Below are positions 54,866 through 64,000 of a DNA stretch of 64,000 nucleotides, in pieces. The DNA comes from Affinirhizobium straminoryzae (GTDB lineage: Bacteria; Pseudomonadota; Alphaproteobacteria; Rhizobiales; Rhizobiaceae), in the NCBI RefSeq assembly GCF_007004135.1, contig NZ_VJMG01000030.1, positions 1-64,000 on the forward strand, written 5' to 3'. Below the pieces are notes generated by a model. That model ran no database searches, was not told where the DNA came from, and saw nothing but the letters and a program-made list of their open reading frames with translations. Made by a program: the position numbers and the translations under genes. Numbering within the stretch: position 1 is the first letter of the stretch; each line of letters begins with the position of its first letter.

Positions 54866-57127
54866 TCAGCCGCTGAACTTGCCGCTGCGCGGAAAACCCT
54901 TCGGCACGGTGCGACCGACGGTGGCGCGGTCGGCCAGCCATTCTGCCAGTTCGTCCTTGTTGCGGGTGAAGCTGCGGCCGGCGCTGTCTTCCCAGGTCAG
55001 GCCGTCAGCGATGGCGAAGCACTTGATGTCGGAAATGCCACCATCCTTGTAGCGCTGCAGGCGCACGCCCTTGCCGCGCGTCATTTCCGGCAGTTGCGCC
55101 AGCGGGAAGACCAGAAGCTTGCGGTTCTCGCCGACGATCGCCACATGGTCGCCGCTGACGGGCACGAGGAGCTTCGTCTCGTCCGGCATCGACACGTTCA
55201 TGATCTGCTTGCCCTTGCGGGTGTTGGCGATCATCTCGCTTTCCGCCACGATGAAGCCGTTGCCGGCCGTGGAGGCGATGATCAGCTTGCGCGCCGGGTC
55301 ATGCACGAAGGCGGTCAGCACATCCTGATCGTTTTCCATGTCGACCATGATGCGGATCGGTTCGCCATGGCCGCGCCCGCCCGGCAGCTTGTCGGCGCCG
55401 AGCGTATACGCCTTGCCGCCAGTGGTAACCAGCAACAGCTTGTCGGTGGTCTGGGCCGGGAACGCGAGCTTCGGCCCGTCGCCTTCCTTGAAGGTGAGGC
55501 CGGACGTATCGGCGATATGGCCCTTCAGCGCACGGATCCAGCCCTTCTGCGAGATGATGACGGTGATCGGTTCCTTCTCGATCATCGCCTGCTGGATGGC
55601 TTCCACATCGGCGTCCGGTGCCTCGGCGAACTGCGTCAGGCGGGCAAAGGGCTTGCCGCGGCCCTTGGCAAAGTTTTTCCGCACATCCTGGATCTCGTGC
55701 TCGATCACCTTCCACTGCTTGTCGTCGGAGGAGAGCAGAGCCTCGATATCGGCCTTTTCCTGGCTCAATTCGTCGAATTCCTTGCGGATCTCGAATTCCT
55801 CCAGCTTGCGCAGATTGCGCAGGCGCATGTTGAGGATGGCTTCGACCTGGACCTCGGTCAGATCCCATTTGGCGACCATGACCGGCTTCGGCTCGTCTTC
55901 CTCGCGGATGATGCGGATCACCTCGTCGAGGTTGAGATAGGCAATCAGCAGGCCACCCAGGATTTCCAGGCGCCGGTCGATGGCGGCGAGCCGGAAGCGC
56001 GAGCGGCGGATCAGCACCTCCTTGCGGTGCTGCAGCCATTCGAGCAGAACTTCATTCAGCGCCATGACCTTGGGAACGCGGCCCATGGACAGCACGTTCA
56101 TGTTGAGCGGGAAGCGGCTTTCCAGCTCGGTGAGGCGGAACAGCGATTCCATCAGAAGCGTGGCATCGACCGTGCGGCTCTTCGGCACCAGCACGATGCG
56201 GATATCTTCCGCCGACTCGTCACGGATGTCTTCGAGCAGCGGCAGCTTGCGGGCCACCAGCAGTTCGGCGATCTTCTCGATCAGGCGGGACTTCTGGACC
56301 TGATAGGGAATTTCGGAGATGACGATCTGGTAGCCGCCCCGGCCGAGATCCTCCGTCTCCCACTTTGCGCGCACGCGAAAACCGCCGCGACCGGTCCGGT
56401 AGGCGTCGATGATCTGCTCACGGCTGTCGATGATGATGCCGCCCGTCGGCATATCCGGGCCGGGAATGAATTCAACGAGCTTCTCGATGGAGGCATCGGG
56501 ATGGCGGATCAGATGCAGCGCGGCATCGCAGAGTTCATGCGCATTGTGCGGCGGAATGGAGGTGGCCATGCCGACCGCGATACCGGAGGCGCCGTTGGCC
56601 AGCAGATTCGGGAAGGCGCCCGGCAGAACCGTCGGCTCCTCGTCTTCCTCGTTGTAGGTGGGGCGGAAATCCACCGCATCCTGGTCGACACCTTCGAGCA
56701 GAAGGGCGGCAACCTCGGTCATGCGCGCTTCGGTGTAACGATAGGCAGCAGCGCTGTCGCCATCGATGTTGCCGAAATTGCCCTGCCCGTCGACGACCGG
56801 ATAGCGCTGCGAGAAATCCTGGGCGAGACGCACCAGCGCATCATAGACCGACTGGTCGCCGTGCGGATGGAACTTACCGATGACGTCGCCAACGATACGC
56901 GCGCATTTCTTGAAGGCGGAGTTCGGACGGATGCCCATCTCGCTCATGGCGTGGATGATGCGCCTGTGCACCGGCTTCAGGCCGTCGCGCACATCAGGCA
57001 GAGCGCGATGCATGATCGTCGAGAGCGCATAGGCGAGATAACGCTCTTCCAGCGCCGCCTTCAGATCGATCGGCAGGATATGGTCGTCGTCGCCGTCGCC
57101 GGGCGGTGGTGTCAGGTTCTGTCCCAT
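54866..57127 (-). CDS. parC: DNA topoisomerase IV subunit A
   Basis: Protein of 753 residues. The catalytic tyrosine is in [11 protein letters not shown]; the quinolone-region motif reads [13 protein letters not shown], with Gln where E. coli ParC has Ser80, a normal feature of alphaproteobacteria. C-terminal repeats (about 500-740) form the DNA-wrapping beta-propeller, starting [15 protein letters not shown]. With ParE (elsewhere) it decatenates chromosomes. The length and single TAEARM-type site separate it from GyrA. Confidence 0.95.
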   Translation of the reverse strand: MGQNLTPPPGDGDDDHILPIDLKAALEERYLAYALSTIMHRALPDVRDGLKPVHRRIIHAMSEMGIRPNSAFKKCARIVGDVIGKFHPHGDQSVYDALVRLAQDFSQRYPVVDGQGNFGNIDGDSAAAYRYTEARMTEVAALLLEGVDQDAVDFRPTYNEEDEEPTVLPGAFPNLLANGASGIAVGMATSIPPHNAHELCDAALHLIRHPDASIEKLVEFIPGPDMPTGGIIIDSREQIIDAYRTGRGGFRVRAKWETEDLGRGGYQIVISEIPYQVQKSRLIEKIAELLVARKLPLLEDIRDESAEDIRIVLVPKSRTVDATLLMESLFRLTELESRFPLNMNVLSMGRVPKVMALNEVLLEWLQHRKEVLIRRSRFRLAAIDRRLEILGGLLIAYLNLDEVIRIIREEDEPKPVMVAKWDLTEVQVEAILNMRLRNLRKLEEFEIRKEFDELSQEKADIEALLSSDDKQWKVIEHEIQDVRKNFAKGRGKPFARLTQFAEAPDADVEAIQQAMIEKEPITVIISQKGWIRALKGHIADTSGLTFKEGDGPKLAFPAQTTDKLLLVTTGGKAYTLGADKLPGGRGHGEPIRIMVDMENDQDVLTAFVHDPARKLIIASTAGNGFIVAESEMIANTRKGKQIMNVSMPDETKLLVPVSGDHVAIVGENRKLLVFPLAQLPEMTRGKGVRLQRYKDGGISDIKCFAIADGLTWEDSAGRSFTRNKDELAEWLADRATVGRTVPKGFPRSGKFSG

Positions 57128-57309
57128 GCCTCCTTGCTACCGGAAAGGCGAATTGCGGGCAAGAAAAGCCGCTGAACCGCCTGTGGATGAAGGGCTTTGA
57201 TCCTCACACATGCCAATTTTTTATGATCCGAAGGCCGTGGACCTTTAACGGTGTCAGCCTATAACTGCTGCAGAACAAACTTTGGCCCTACGGCCGCCTG
57301 GAGGATTGC

Positions 57310-58497
57310 ATGACCCTGCTTCGCTCAACCCGTACTCTGCTTGCCGGCAGTATGCTTGCCTTCGCTGCCGCACCGGCCTGGGCACTGGATGGCACCGACC
57401 TGCTCAACAAGATCACCCGCGCCGCAAACCTGGAAGCGGGCAATCTGGCAGTCACCGGCATCGACGTGTCCGGCCAGCGTGTCACGCTGAAGGGCCTGTC
57501 GGTCGGCGAGGGCGGCGGTGAACGTCTCACCATTGGCGACGTGGTGCTGGACGGCGTCACCGAGGAAGCCAACGGATCCTATGCGATCGACAAGGTCACC
57601 TTTCCCAATGTGAACCTCAGCGAGGAGAAAGCACAGATCTCCGCCTCCGACATGTACCTCTCCGACGTCGTGGTTCCCGGCGACACCAGCGGAGACACCC
57701 TCGATTCCATGCTTTTTTACGGCGAGGCCCACATGGGGCCGATGCAGATCACCGTCGAGGGCCAGAAGGTCTGGGCAATCAGCGAGATCTCGGTGACCAT
57801 GGAGCGCAGCGAGGACGATTCCGGCCTGAGCTTCGACGGGACCATCGATGGCATTGCGGCCGACCTCTCCAGCATTGATGACATCAAGACGCGCGAAGCG
57901 CTGCAGAGCCTCGGCCTCACGCAGATTGCCGGCAAGATCACCATGCAGGGCGACTGGGAAATCGCCAGCGGCACCTTCGACATCAGCGAATATGCCTTCG
58001 ACTTCGCCAATATCGGCCGCCTCAACATTGCCGCCACCATTTCCGGCTATACACCGGCCTTCATGAAAGCCGTGCAGGAAACAACGCGCTCCCTGCAGAA
58101 CAATCCCAACAAGGAAGCCGCCCAGCAGGCCCAGATGTTCGCCATCTTCGGCCTCTTGCAGCAGTTGAGCTTCAACCGCGCCGAGGTCCGCTTCGACGAT
58201 TCCGGCATCACCAACAGGGCGCTGTCCTTCGCCGGCAAAAGCCAGGGCGTTTCCGGCGACCAGATGGCAATGATGGTGAAGGGCTCGGTGCCGCTGATCG
58301 TGGCGCAGTGGAACCTTCCGACGCTGCAGAACAGCCTGTCGGCAGCGGTCAACGCCTTCATCGATCACCCGCGCAACCTGACGGTCACCGCCGAGCCGGC
58401 CAACCCTGTGCCGTTCCCGATGATCATCGGCGCAGCGCAGTCTGCCCCGAACACGCTTCCCGACGTGCTCGGCATCAAGGTTTCGGCAAACCAGTAA
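57310..58497 (+). CDS. Periplasmic protein of unknown function
   Basis: Protein of 395 residues with a signal peptide (LLAGSMLAFAAAPAWA, cleavage after ALDG-preceding A). The mature protein is rich in beta strands and GxxD-type turns (TLKGLSVGEGGGERLTIGDV), suggesting a beta-helix or repeated beta fold. There are no cysteines or catalytic motifs. GGAGGA precedes the ATG. Conserved in rhizobia by my recollection; role unknown. Confidence 0.78.
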   Translation: MTLLRSTRTLLAGSMLAFAAAPAWALDGTDLLNKITRAANLEAGNLAVTGIDVSGQRVTLKGLSVGEGGGERLTIGDVVLDGVTEEANGSYAIDKVTFPNVNLSEEKAQISASDMYLSDVVVPGDTSGDTLDSMLFYGEAHMGPMQITVEGQKVWAISEISVTMERSEDDSGLSFDGTIDGIAADLSSIDDIKTREALQSLGLTQIAGKITMQGDWEIASGTFDISEYAFDFANIGRLNIAATISGYTPAFMKAVQETTRSLQNNPNKEAAQQAQMFAIFGLLQQLSFNRAEVRFDDSGITNRALSFAGKSQGVSGDQMAMMVKGSVPLIVAQWNLPTLQNSLSAAVNAFIDHPRNLTVTAEPANPVPFPMIIGAAQSAPNTLPDVLGIKVSANQ

Positions 58498-58509
58498 TCA
58501 CAAGGCATG

Positions 58510-58544
58510 CCAGAGGCCTGCCGCCCGATGTGGCGGGCCTCTGG
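58510..58544. terminator. Hairpin between converging genes
   Basis: CCAGAGGCC (58510-58518) pairs with GGCCTCTGG (58536-58544), and an inner GCCGCC/GGCGG pair extends it. It lies between the stops of the periplasmic-protein gene and the GGDEF-EAL gene. No T tract, so the terminator call is from position and stem strength. Confidence 0.65.
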
Positions 58545-58551
58545 CCCACGG

Positions 58552-60645
58552 TCACAGACAGCCGAGCGCCAGATGCCGCGCGCTGTCTGCCCGGGCATCC
58601 TCTTCCCTCTGGCTGTACAGCATGGCCTCCAGTTCCGGCACCGGCACCGGCCGGCCATACAGGAAACCCTGCAGTTCGTGGCAGCCATGGGCAAAGGCCC
58701 AGTCTGCGGCAGCCTGCGTCTCGATACCTTCCGCCACGATCCGCACCTGCATGAAATTGCACATGTCGATGACGAGCCTCAGGATCTGCTCGTTGCGCGG
58801 CAGGCCACCGATCAGGCTGCGATCGATCTTGATGCAATCGACGGCCATCTCGTTCAGGCGCGCGAGATTGGAATAGCCCGTGCCGAAATCATCGATCGCG
58901 ATACGCACGCCGAGCGCCCGTACTTGTGCCAGATTCTCGTGCACCACCGGATTGCTTTCCAGCAGCAGCGTTTCGGTCAGCTCCAGTTCCAGCTTGCCGG
59001 GATCGACATCGTAACAGGCCATCAGGCGGCACACGAGGGCTGAAAAATCAGCCTCGCACAACTGGCGCAGGGACACATTGACGGAAACGGCGAGATCGAA
59101 GCCGGCCTCTGTCCAGATGCGCTGCTGGCGCAACGCCTGCTCGAGGATCATGGCGCCAACCTGGTTGACCAGCCCGGCCTTTTCCGCCAGCGGAATGAAT
59201 TCCGATGGGAAAACCAGTCCGCGATCCGGATGGTTCCAGCGGGCGAGCGCTTCCACCGCCACGATACGCCCATCTCCAGCCGAACAGCGCGGCTGGTAAT
59301 AGGCTTCGATCTGGCCGCGCCGCAACCCTTCCCGCAGATCCGCCAGAAGCTCCATCGCATCGTCGCGGCGGTGGCGCATGCGCTCCTCGTAGACGCAGAA
59401 CTGGTTGCGCCCGGCCGCCTTTGCCTCGTACATGGCCAGGTCCGCCTTCTGCATCAGAAGCTGCGGATCGCTGCCCTGTTCGGGAAAGCGGGCAATGCCG
59501 ACACTCGGCGTCACCATCAGCTTGCGGCGGGCGCCCTGGACGGGCATGGCCAGCTGCGTCAGGATCTGCCCTGCGAGCTCCTCGATGCGCCCCTTCTCGT
59601 ACGGTTCCTCCGCCGCCAGGAACAGAAACTCGTCGCCCCCCAGGCGGATCACGGCATCATGCTTGCCGCGCAGGGCAAAAAGCCGTCGGGACACCTCCAT
59701 CAGCACCGCATCGCCCTGCAGATGGCCGAGCGTGTCGTTGATGGCCTTGAACTGATCGAGGTCGATGAACAGCACGCCGATACCTGCCCCGGTTTCCTCC
59801 GTGCGGCGCACCAGCGTCTCGAACAGAAGCGGCATGGCAAGCCGGTTCGGCAGGCCGGTGAGCGGGTCATGATGTGCACGCGAATGGGCAAGCTCTTCCG
59901 CCTCCTTCAACTCGCTCACATCCGTCTCGCTGATCAGGATCGAGGGCTGGCCGGACGCGGGGTCGTGGCAGGCGCGCGCCGTCATCTCATGCCAGCGGAT
60001 GCCGCGCGAGGTGGACACCTCGGCGATCAGGCTCACCTCGCCATTCGTACCGACGCCGGACAACAGCGCCTCGTAATCGTCCGGGCGAATGAAACGCCGG
60101 GCAAGCTGGTCATGATTGGCATCGAAGCTGGCCCGCGCCGCCGGATTGCAATAAAGCGTGCGGCCGCTGCGATCATGCAGGGAAATCATCAGCTGCGTAT
60201 GCAGCAGCGCATCGGCGCTGCGCAGCGCCTCCGGCGGCAGCCCCGCCTCGTCCCGGCCCTCGCACAGCATGGCCATGCGCCCGTCTTCCAGCCTGACTCC
60301 GCTGAAGCGCACGCGCAAAGGGCGCGGCACGCCGCGGGGATAAAGCGTCCACATTTCGGAGAACACGGCATCACGGGCGATGAAATCGGCCTGGTATTGC
60401 CGCAGACGCCGCTCGACCGCCGGCGACATGCCGTTCTTCAGGTTGCGCGCATAAAGCTCTGCTGCCGTATCGGCCGCCCAGATTTCCAGCGCCGCCGCAT
60501 TGGCCCACACAACCCGGCCGTGGTCGAAATCGAACACCCACACGGCAGTGCTCAGCCGCTCCAGCATCCAGCGGCTGTCGCTGACCAGCCCCACCGGTTG
60601 CTCGGCGACAAAGAGATCCGTCGCGTGGGCCCTGCCCTTTGTCAT
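58552..60645 (-). CDS. PAS-GGDEF-EAL c-di-GMP signalling protein
   Basis: Cytoplasmic protein of 697 residues with no membrane span. It has two PAS-like regions (about 25-120 and 150-255), a GGDEF domain with LGGDEFLFL and an EAL domain. The EAL part keeps VEALARWNHP, LELTETLL, IDDFGTGYSNL, KIDRS and AEGIET, the residues needed to hydrolyse c-di-GMP. The GGDEF lacks a canonical RxxD inhibitory site. It could make, break or sense c-di-GMP. The start at 60645 overlaps the stop of the glutathione transferase gene (ATGA), so translation is coupled. Confidence 0.88.
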   Translation of the reverse strand: MTKGRAHATDLFVAEQPVGLVSDSRWMLERLSTAVWVFDFDHGRVVWANAAALEIWAADTAAELYARNLKNGMSPAVERRLRQYQADFIARDAVFSEMWTLYPRGVPRPLRVRFSGVRLEDGRMAMLCEGRDEAGLPPEALRSADALLHTQLMISLHDRSGRTLYCNPAARASFDANHDQLARRFIRPDDYEALLSGVGTNGEVSLIAEVSTSRGIRWHEMTARACHDPASGQPSILISETDVSELKEAEELAHSRAHHDPLTGLPNRLAMPLLFETLVRRTEETGAGIGVLFIDLDQFKAINDTLGHLQGDAVLMEVSRRLFALRGKHDAVIRLGGDEFLFLAAEEPYEKGRIEELAGQILTQLAMPVQGARRKLMVTPSVGIARFPEQGSDPQLLMQKADLAMYEAKAAGRNQFCVYEERMRHRRDDAMELLADLREGLRRGQIEAYYQPRCSAGDGRIVAVEALARWNHPDRGLVFPSEFIPLAEKAGLVNQVGAMILEQALRQQRIWTEAGFDLAVSVNVSLRQLCEADFSALVCRLMACYDVDPGKLELELTETLLLESNPVVHENLAQVRALGVRIAIDDFGTGYSNLARLNEMAVDCIKIDRSLIGGLPRNEQILRLVIDMCNFMQVRIVAEGIETQAAADWAFAHGCHELQGFLYGRPVPVPELEAMLYSQREEDARADSARHLALGCL

Positions 60646-61289
60646 GCAGCATGTCCGGCAGCAAAGGGTTTGGCAGTGGAACAGAGCTCCGAAAGCGGCA
60701 CGTAGCCCGGCTGCTCGCGCACACGCTCCATCCAGGAACAAACGGAGGGGAAGTCCTGCATGGCGATGCCAGCCTCGTCGCCCACATGCACATAGCCATA
60801 AAGGGCGATGTCGGTGATGCCGTAGCGGTCGCCGAGCATGAAGGCATTGCCGGCCAGGTGCGCATCAAGTGTTGCCAGCCCTGCCCTCGCCTTCTCGCGC
60901 CAGGCGGCGATGTCCGCCTCGCGTCCCTTGCCGAGATGCGGCGCGATGTGGCCGAGGAATCGGGCGGGCGAAATATGGGGCTCCAGCTTGGACTGCTCGA
61001 AGAACATCCATTGCAGGCTTTTGGCTCGTTCCAGAGCGGTCTGCGGCATCAGGGAAGATCCATCCGCGATCAGCCACAGCATGGCGTTGGATTCGCCGAG
61101 GCCCACGCCTTGCGTGGTCATCAGATAGGGCACGGCGCCGGCAGGATTGATCCGGCGAAACGCATCTCCGCGTGTCTCGCCCTTCAGGACATCCACCTCA
61201 AGTACAGAAAAGGAAATGGAAAGCTGACACAAGGTCAGAAATGGCTTGAAACAGTTACCTGATCCCCGCGTGGCGTAAAGCACATACAT
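60642..61289 (-). CDS. Glutathione S-transferase family protein
   Basis: Protein of 215 residues with an N-terminal thioredoxin-like domain (MYVLYATRGSGNCFKPFLTL, with GAVPYL carrying the cis-Pro and LGESNAMLWLIA the glutathione-binding Glu/Ser) and a helical C-terminal domain (LGDRYGITDIALYGYVHV). Substrate unknown. GAGGAGAGGGTGTCGG lies before the ATG. Its stop overlaps the ATG of the PAS-GGDEF-EAL gene. Confidence 0.88.
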   Translation of the reverse strand: MYVLYATRGSGNCFKPFLTLCQLSISFSVLEVDVLKGETRGDAFRRINPAGAVPYLMTTQGVGLGESNAMLWLIADGSSLMPQTALERAKSLQWMFFEQSKLEPHISPARFLGHIAPHLGKGREADIAAWREKARAGLATLDAHLAGNAFMLGDRYGITDIALYGYVHVGDEAGIAMQDFPSVCSWMERVREQPGYVPLSELCSTAKPFAAGHAA

Positions 61290-61389
61290 CCGACACCCTC
61301 TCCTCTTTGAGAACGTCTTAGGTTACGCCAATCAGGATTGAAAAAACGTTTTGAAAACACCTTGAATTTTGCCGGACAACATGTCGACA

Positions 61390-61433
61390 CTTTTCCACTT
61401 CGGAAAAGCTTTGGCAACAGTTTTACGCTGTTG
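61390..61433. repeat. Two adjacent stem-loops
   Basis: CTTTTCC/GGAAAAG (61390-61408, 5-base loop) and CAACAG/CTGTTG (61415-61433, 7-base loop) are both perfect and only six bases apart. They are AT-richer than their surroundings. They could be part of a small RNA or operators. Confidence 0.5.
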
Positions 61434-61564
61434 TCACCACACGGATCGCGGCTGCGGCATTGACCGCACCAACAAAGGATTGCAGGACGACAGGCACCGC
61501 CTTTCGTCCCCGCTTCACCCGCCAGTTCGACGCGCACCGGAGAGACGGGGCCGTAAAACGATAG

Positions 61565-61588
61565 GGGCAGGCGGTTTCCCGCCTGCCC
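61565..61588 (-). terminator. Hairpin after the DUF1236-like gene
   Basis: On the minus strand GGGCAGGCGG and CCGCCTGCCC form a perfect stem with a GAAA-type loop, about 30 bases after the stop. T's are few, so it is a likely but not certain terminator. Confidence 0.6.
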
Positions 61589-61615
61589 ATCGACAGATGT
61601 CGCTCTTGCAAAGGA

Positions 61616-61951
61616 TCAGTCCAGAACCTCGATCACTTCGCGGGTTTCCGGGTCCACCACCACGCGACGCTGGTTGACAATGGTATAGGCATAGCCGCCA
61701 TCGCCGTCGATCACGTGGGTCTCCACCTCCTGCGGCAGGACGCGGCCGACCAGCACGTCGCCATTATAGTTCACCGACGGCACCTCCTGGCGCATGACAT
61801 AGGTGCGCACACTGGAGGGAACCTCGCGCACGACGACGGCGCCCGGCGCGGGCTGGTCGGTGACGATGACGGTCGACTGGGCGAAGGCCGCGGTCGAGAT
61901 GAGAAGGGCCGCCGATGCGGCCATGAGGGTGTGGCTGATGGTCTTCAGCAT
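61616..61951 (-). CDS. DUF1236-like secreted protein
   Basis: Protein of 111 residues with a signal peptide (LMAASAALLISTAAFAQ). It ends with the pattern YAYTIVNQRRVVVDPETREV typical of DUF1236, found in many rhizobial periplasmic proteins. GGAG precedes the ATG at 61951; the frame to 62299 is non-coding. Function unknown. Confidence 0.78.
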   Translation of the reverse strand: MLKTISHTLMAASAALLISTAAFAQSTVIVTDQPAPGAVVVREVPSSVRTYVMRQEVPSVNYNGDVLVGRVLPQEVETHVIDGDGGYAYTIVNQRRVVVDPETREVIEVLD

Positions 61952-62063
61952 GATGCTCTCCTCGGGCGTTGATGCTGGCGGGACAATGTCCGGCCCGGGA
62001 GATGGTTCCGCGGAGCGGGACGCCCTGAGGCCGCCCCGCTCCGCCAAAGTGATCAGACAACAG

Positions 62064-62744
62064 TCAGAAACTGCGCAGCAGGCGCTGTGCAGGGACCCCC
62101 GTCCGGTCCGCCGCGATGCTGGCCTCGATGATGTTGCCGTTGCGGCCGTTCGAGGGTGCCGTCTGGACCGGTGCGGCCGGCTGTGGCGCGGCGGGCACCG
62201 CCGGTGCGAGGCGTACCGTGCGCGGCGAGACGGACGGCGCGATGGCATCACAATTGCCCGATGCGGTCTTTTCCACCTTCGGCGCGCCGCTGCCGTCATT
62301 CAGGTAGCGGATCGCCTGCGAGCAGGTCTTGCCGCCGCTCGTCACGGAATAGACGGAATAGCCCTGCACGCCGGGCGGCAGGTGGCTCATGTCGACCGTG
62401 AGAAGGCCGGGGCCGGCCGCCGCCAGAGGTGCGGTCAGAGGTGCAGCGTGATCAAACGCCTGCATCATGCGGGCCGCCTGCAGATCCATCGCGGCCGAGA
62501 TCTGCTCGATTGCGGCGAAGGGATCGGCGGCAAGACCGTCATCGAAGACCGGCACCAGGATGCGGTCGCTGCGCGTGTCATAGCTTACCTTCGGCGGCTG
62601 GTCGCCGAGGTAGCGGATGTGCTCGATGCTGCCATCCGGCAGGCGGACGGTCATGTCGTGCATGGCATCACGGGCAAAGGCGGTGCCGGCCATCACGACC
62701 GCAAGACCGGCGCCGGCAAGAACGAGGGAACGAAGGTTACGCAT
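62064..62744 (-). CDS. Secreted protein, unknown function
   Basis: Protein of 226 residues with a signal peptide (LRSLVLAGAGLAVVMAGTAF). The middle contains one pair of cysteines (GKTCSQAIRYLND and SGNCDAIAPS), and the tail is rich in proline and alanine (about 185-210). The start at 62744 follows GGAG; a further ATG at 62756 is less likely. No family recognised. It is 112 bases from the DUF1236-like gene, in the same direction. Confidence 0.72.
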   Translation of the reverse strand: MRNLRSLVLAGAGLAVVMAGTAFARDAMHDMTVRLPDGSIEHIRYLGDQPPKVSYDTRSDRILVPVFDDGLAADPFAAIEQISAAMDLQAARMMQAFDHAAPLTAPLAAAGPGLLTVDMSHLPPGVQGYSVYSVTSGGKTCSQAIRYLNDGSGAPKVEKTASGNCDAIAPSVSPRTVRLAPAVPAAPQPAAPVQTAPSNGRNGNIIEASIAADRTGVPAQRLLRSF

Positions 62745-62889
62745 GGCTATCTCCATTGATCTGTCATGAAGAACGTCGCTCTTCCGCATCCCCGTATGCT
62801 GCGGAAGCGGCGCCCTGCCCTGCCGATGATCGCCCGCTCCCCGGCCATTTTGTGGCAATGCAACCGAGTGGGCCGCACCGCACGCGAAT

Positions 62890-62926
62890 GTGAAAACGCC
62901 GCCGGCGAGAGGCTCACCGGCGGCGT
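62890..62926 (-). terminator. Rho-independent terminator of aspS
   Basis: ACGCCGCCGG and CCGGCGGCGT form a ten-base stem with an 11-base loop; on the minus strand TTTTC follows. It lies about 30 bases after the aspS stop. Confidence 0.85.
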
Positions 62927-62956
62927 CTGATCTCTCCAAAGGGAGGGGCTAGCCCC

Positions 62957-64000
62957 TCAGTCCTTCTTCTGCGGCGGGATGACGCGCAGCGACAGTTCCA
63001 TCAGCTGCTTCGGCATGGCCGGCGCGGGCGCGTTCATCAGAAGATCCTGCGCCTGCTGGTTCATCGGGAACAGCGTGATCTCGCGAAGGTTCTTCGCACC
63101 GACGAGCAGCATGACGATACGGTCGATGCCGAAGGCGCAGCCGCCATGCGGAGGCGCGCCATACTGGAAGGCGCGGTACATGCCGCCGAAACGCTCTTCC
63201 ACATCCGCCTTGGAAAGGCCGACCAGTTCGAAGGCTTTGACCATCAATTCGGGCGACTGGTTACGGATCGAACCGGACGCGATCTCGAAGCCGTTGCAGA
63301 CGGCATCATACTGGAAGGCCTTGATGGTGAGCGGATCCTGACTCTCCAGCGCTTCCAGACCGCCCTGCGGCATCGAGAAGGGGTTGTGCGCGAAGTCGAT
63401 CTTCTTGTCTTCCTCGTTCCATTCGAAGAAGGGGAAGTCGACGATCCAGCAGAACTCGAAGCGGTCACGATCAACGAGGTTCAGGTCCTCGCCGACGCGG
63501 GTGCGCGCTTCACCGGCAAACTTGTAGAACTTTGCGGGTTCGCCAGCGACGAAGAAGCAGGCATCGCCAGCCTCAAGGCCGAGCTGCGTGCGGACGGCTT
63601 CCGTGCGCTCCTCGCCGATGTTCTTGGCGAGCGGGCCGGAACCGCCGATCTTGCCGTCCTCTTCCTTCCAGAAGATATAGCCGAGGCCGGGCTGACCCGC
63701 GGACTGCGCCCAGGCGTTCATGCGGTCGCAGAAGGCGCGGGAGCCGCCGGTCTTGGCCGGGATCGCCCAGACCTGAACCTTCGGGTTGGACGCGATCATG
63801 TTCGCAAAGACCTTGAAGCCGGAGCCCGCAAAATGCTCGGTGACGTTCTGCATCTCGATCGGGTTGCGCAGGTCCGGCTTGTCGGAACCGTACTTGCGGA
63901 TCGCCTCGTCGTAAGGAATGCGCGGCCACTGCTTTGTCACCGGCTTGCCTTCGGCGAACTGCTCGAAGACCTTCGTCATCATCGGCTCCATCGTGCCCCA
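62957..64000 (-). CDS. aspS: Aspartyl-tRNA synthetase, C-terminal part (partial)
   Basis: The last 347 residues of a class II synthetase; the gene starts beyond the right edge and the frame stays open to base 64000. It contains the bacterial GAD insertion domain and motif 3 ([20 protein letters not shown]), with [13 protein letters not shown] and HNPFSMP just before. It charges tRNA-Asp (and, in organisms lacking asparaginyl-tRNA synthetase, may also charge tRNA-Asn). Confidence 0.96.
   Translation of the reverse strand, partial: WGTMEPMMTKVFEQFAEGKPVTKQWPRIPYDEAIRKYGSDKPDLRNPIEMQNVTEHFAGSGFKVFANMIASNPKVQVWAIPAKTGGSRAFCDRMNAWAQSAGQPGLGYIFWKEEDGKIGGSGPLAKNIGEERTEAVRTQLGLEAGDACFFVAGEPAKFYKFAGEARTRVGEDLNLVDRDRFEFCWIVDFPFFEWNEEDKKIDFAHNPFSMPQGGLEALESQDPLTIKAFQYDAVCNGFEIASGSIRNQSPELMVKAFELVGLSKADVEERFGGMYRAFQYGAPPHGGCAFGIDRIVMLLVGAKNLREITLFPMNQQAQDLLMNAPAPAMPKQLMELSLRVIPPQKKD

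Larger units (their letters stand above)
61290..61615. other. Intergenic region with AT-rich segment
   Basis: No supported gene. It includes the promoter area of the glutathione transferase gene (AT-rich, about 61335-61370, with the palindrome GTTTTGAAAAC at 61348-61358), two adjacent stem-loops (61390-61433), and a GC-rich hairpin (61565-61588) after the DUF1236-like gene. Confidence 0.6.

Noticed and set aside
54866..57127. Quinolone-resistance change in ParC (Gln at the Ser80 position)
   Set aside because: HPHGDQ is the usual form in alphaproteobacterial ParC, so it is lineage-typical rather than an acquired change.
54809..57175. Plus-strand frame of about 788 codons over parC
   Set aside because: Antisense to parC, with His/Asp/Arg-rich composition and no conserved motif.

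Overview
The window is an ordinary-looking stretch of chromosome from an alphaproteobacterium of the order Rhizobiales, most likely family Rhizobiaceae (Rhizobium/Agrobacterium/Ensifer group). This rests on gene content and order: plsX-fabH-ihfA-merR, glyA-nrdR-ribD-ribE, ribH-nusB, an ldtP/ldtR pair, hemB followed by an RDD protein and bpt, and lon-clpX-clpP. High GC and an FMN-riboswitch-controlled ribN-type transporter agree with this. The genus cannot be fixed from sequence reading alone. I see no prophage, insertion sequence, CRISPR array or replication origin.

Layout. 1-2.9 kb: end of a tRNA gene (probably Gly), tRNA-Val(UAC), a UDP-glucuronate 4-epimerase and a DMT-family riboflavin transporter behind an FMN riboswitch. 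3.3-8.8 kb: protein quality control (hupB, lon, clpX, clpP), all on the minus strand. 9-15.8 kb: accessory metabolism and signalling, namely a membrane GGDEF protein, an orphan cytochrome P450, a Phd/PIN toxin-antitoxin pair, a cupin, O-acetylhomoserine sulfhydrylase and small conserved proteins. 16-23 kb: rplM-rpsI, agmatinase, argC, VOC protein, APH(6)-like kinase, extradiol dioxygenase-family protein and ctaA. 23-31.7 kb: a polysaccharide locus (GNAT, Wzc-like co-polymerase, Wza-like lipoprotein, GT4 glycosyltransferase, initiating sugar-phosphate transferase, Wzy/ligase-like protein). It resembles the unipolar-polysaccharide/holdfast adhesin loci of Agrobacterium and Caulobacter. 31.7-33.1 kb: small genes and tRNA-Pro(GGG).

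33.5-41 kb: MerR regulator, ihfA, fabH, plsX, a YceD-type protein, a cytochrome bc1 assembly chaperone, bamE and a K+-independent H+-pyrophosphatase. 41-48.7 kb: MFS carrier, nusB, ribH, GNAT, secreted protein, ribE, ribD, nrdR, glyA, NUDIX. 48.8-57.1 kb: a Tat-exported L,D-transpeptidase and its MarR-type regulator, hemB, RDD, bpt, a broken AbrB-type antitoxin gene and parC. 57.3-64 kb: secreted proteins, a PAS-GGDEF-EAL protein translationally coupled to a glutathione transferase, and the 3' part of aspS running off the window.

How the parts fit together. Riboflavin is covered twice: synthesis (ribD, ribE, ribH) sits in the growth-gene block, while uptake (ribN) is the copy under the FMN riboswitch. 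Envelope biology is prominent: a surface polysaccharide, an L,D-transpeptidase with its regulator, BamE, and two c-di-GMP enzymes. I did not find a convincingly new biological system. The best leads are the pseudokinase-like Wzc homologue in the polysaccharide locus, the amber-interrupted antitoxin, three CtrA-like TTAACCAT half-sites, and two adjacent stem-loops in the 61.3-61.6 kb intergenic region.
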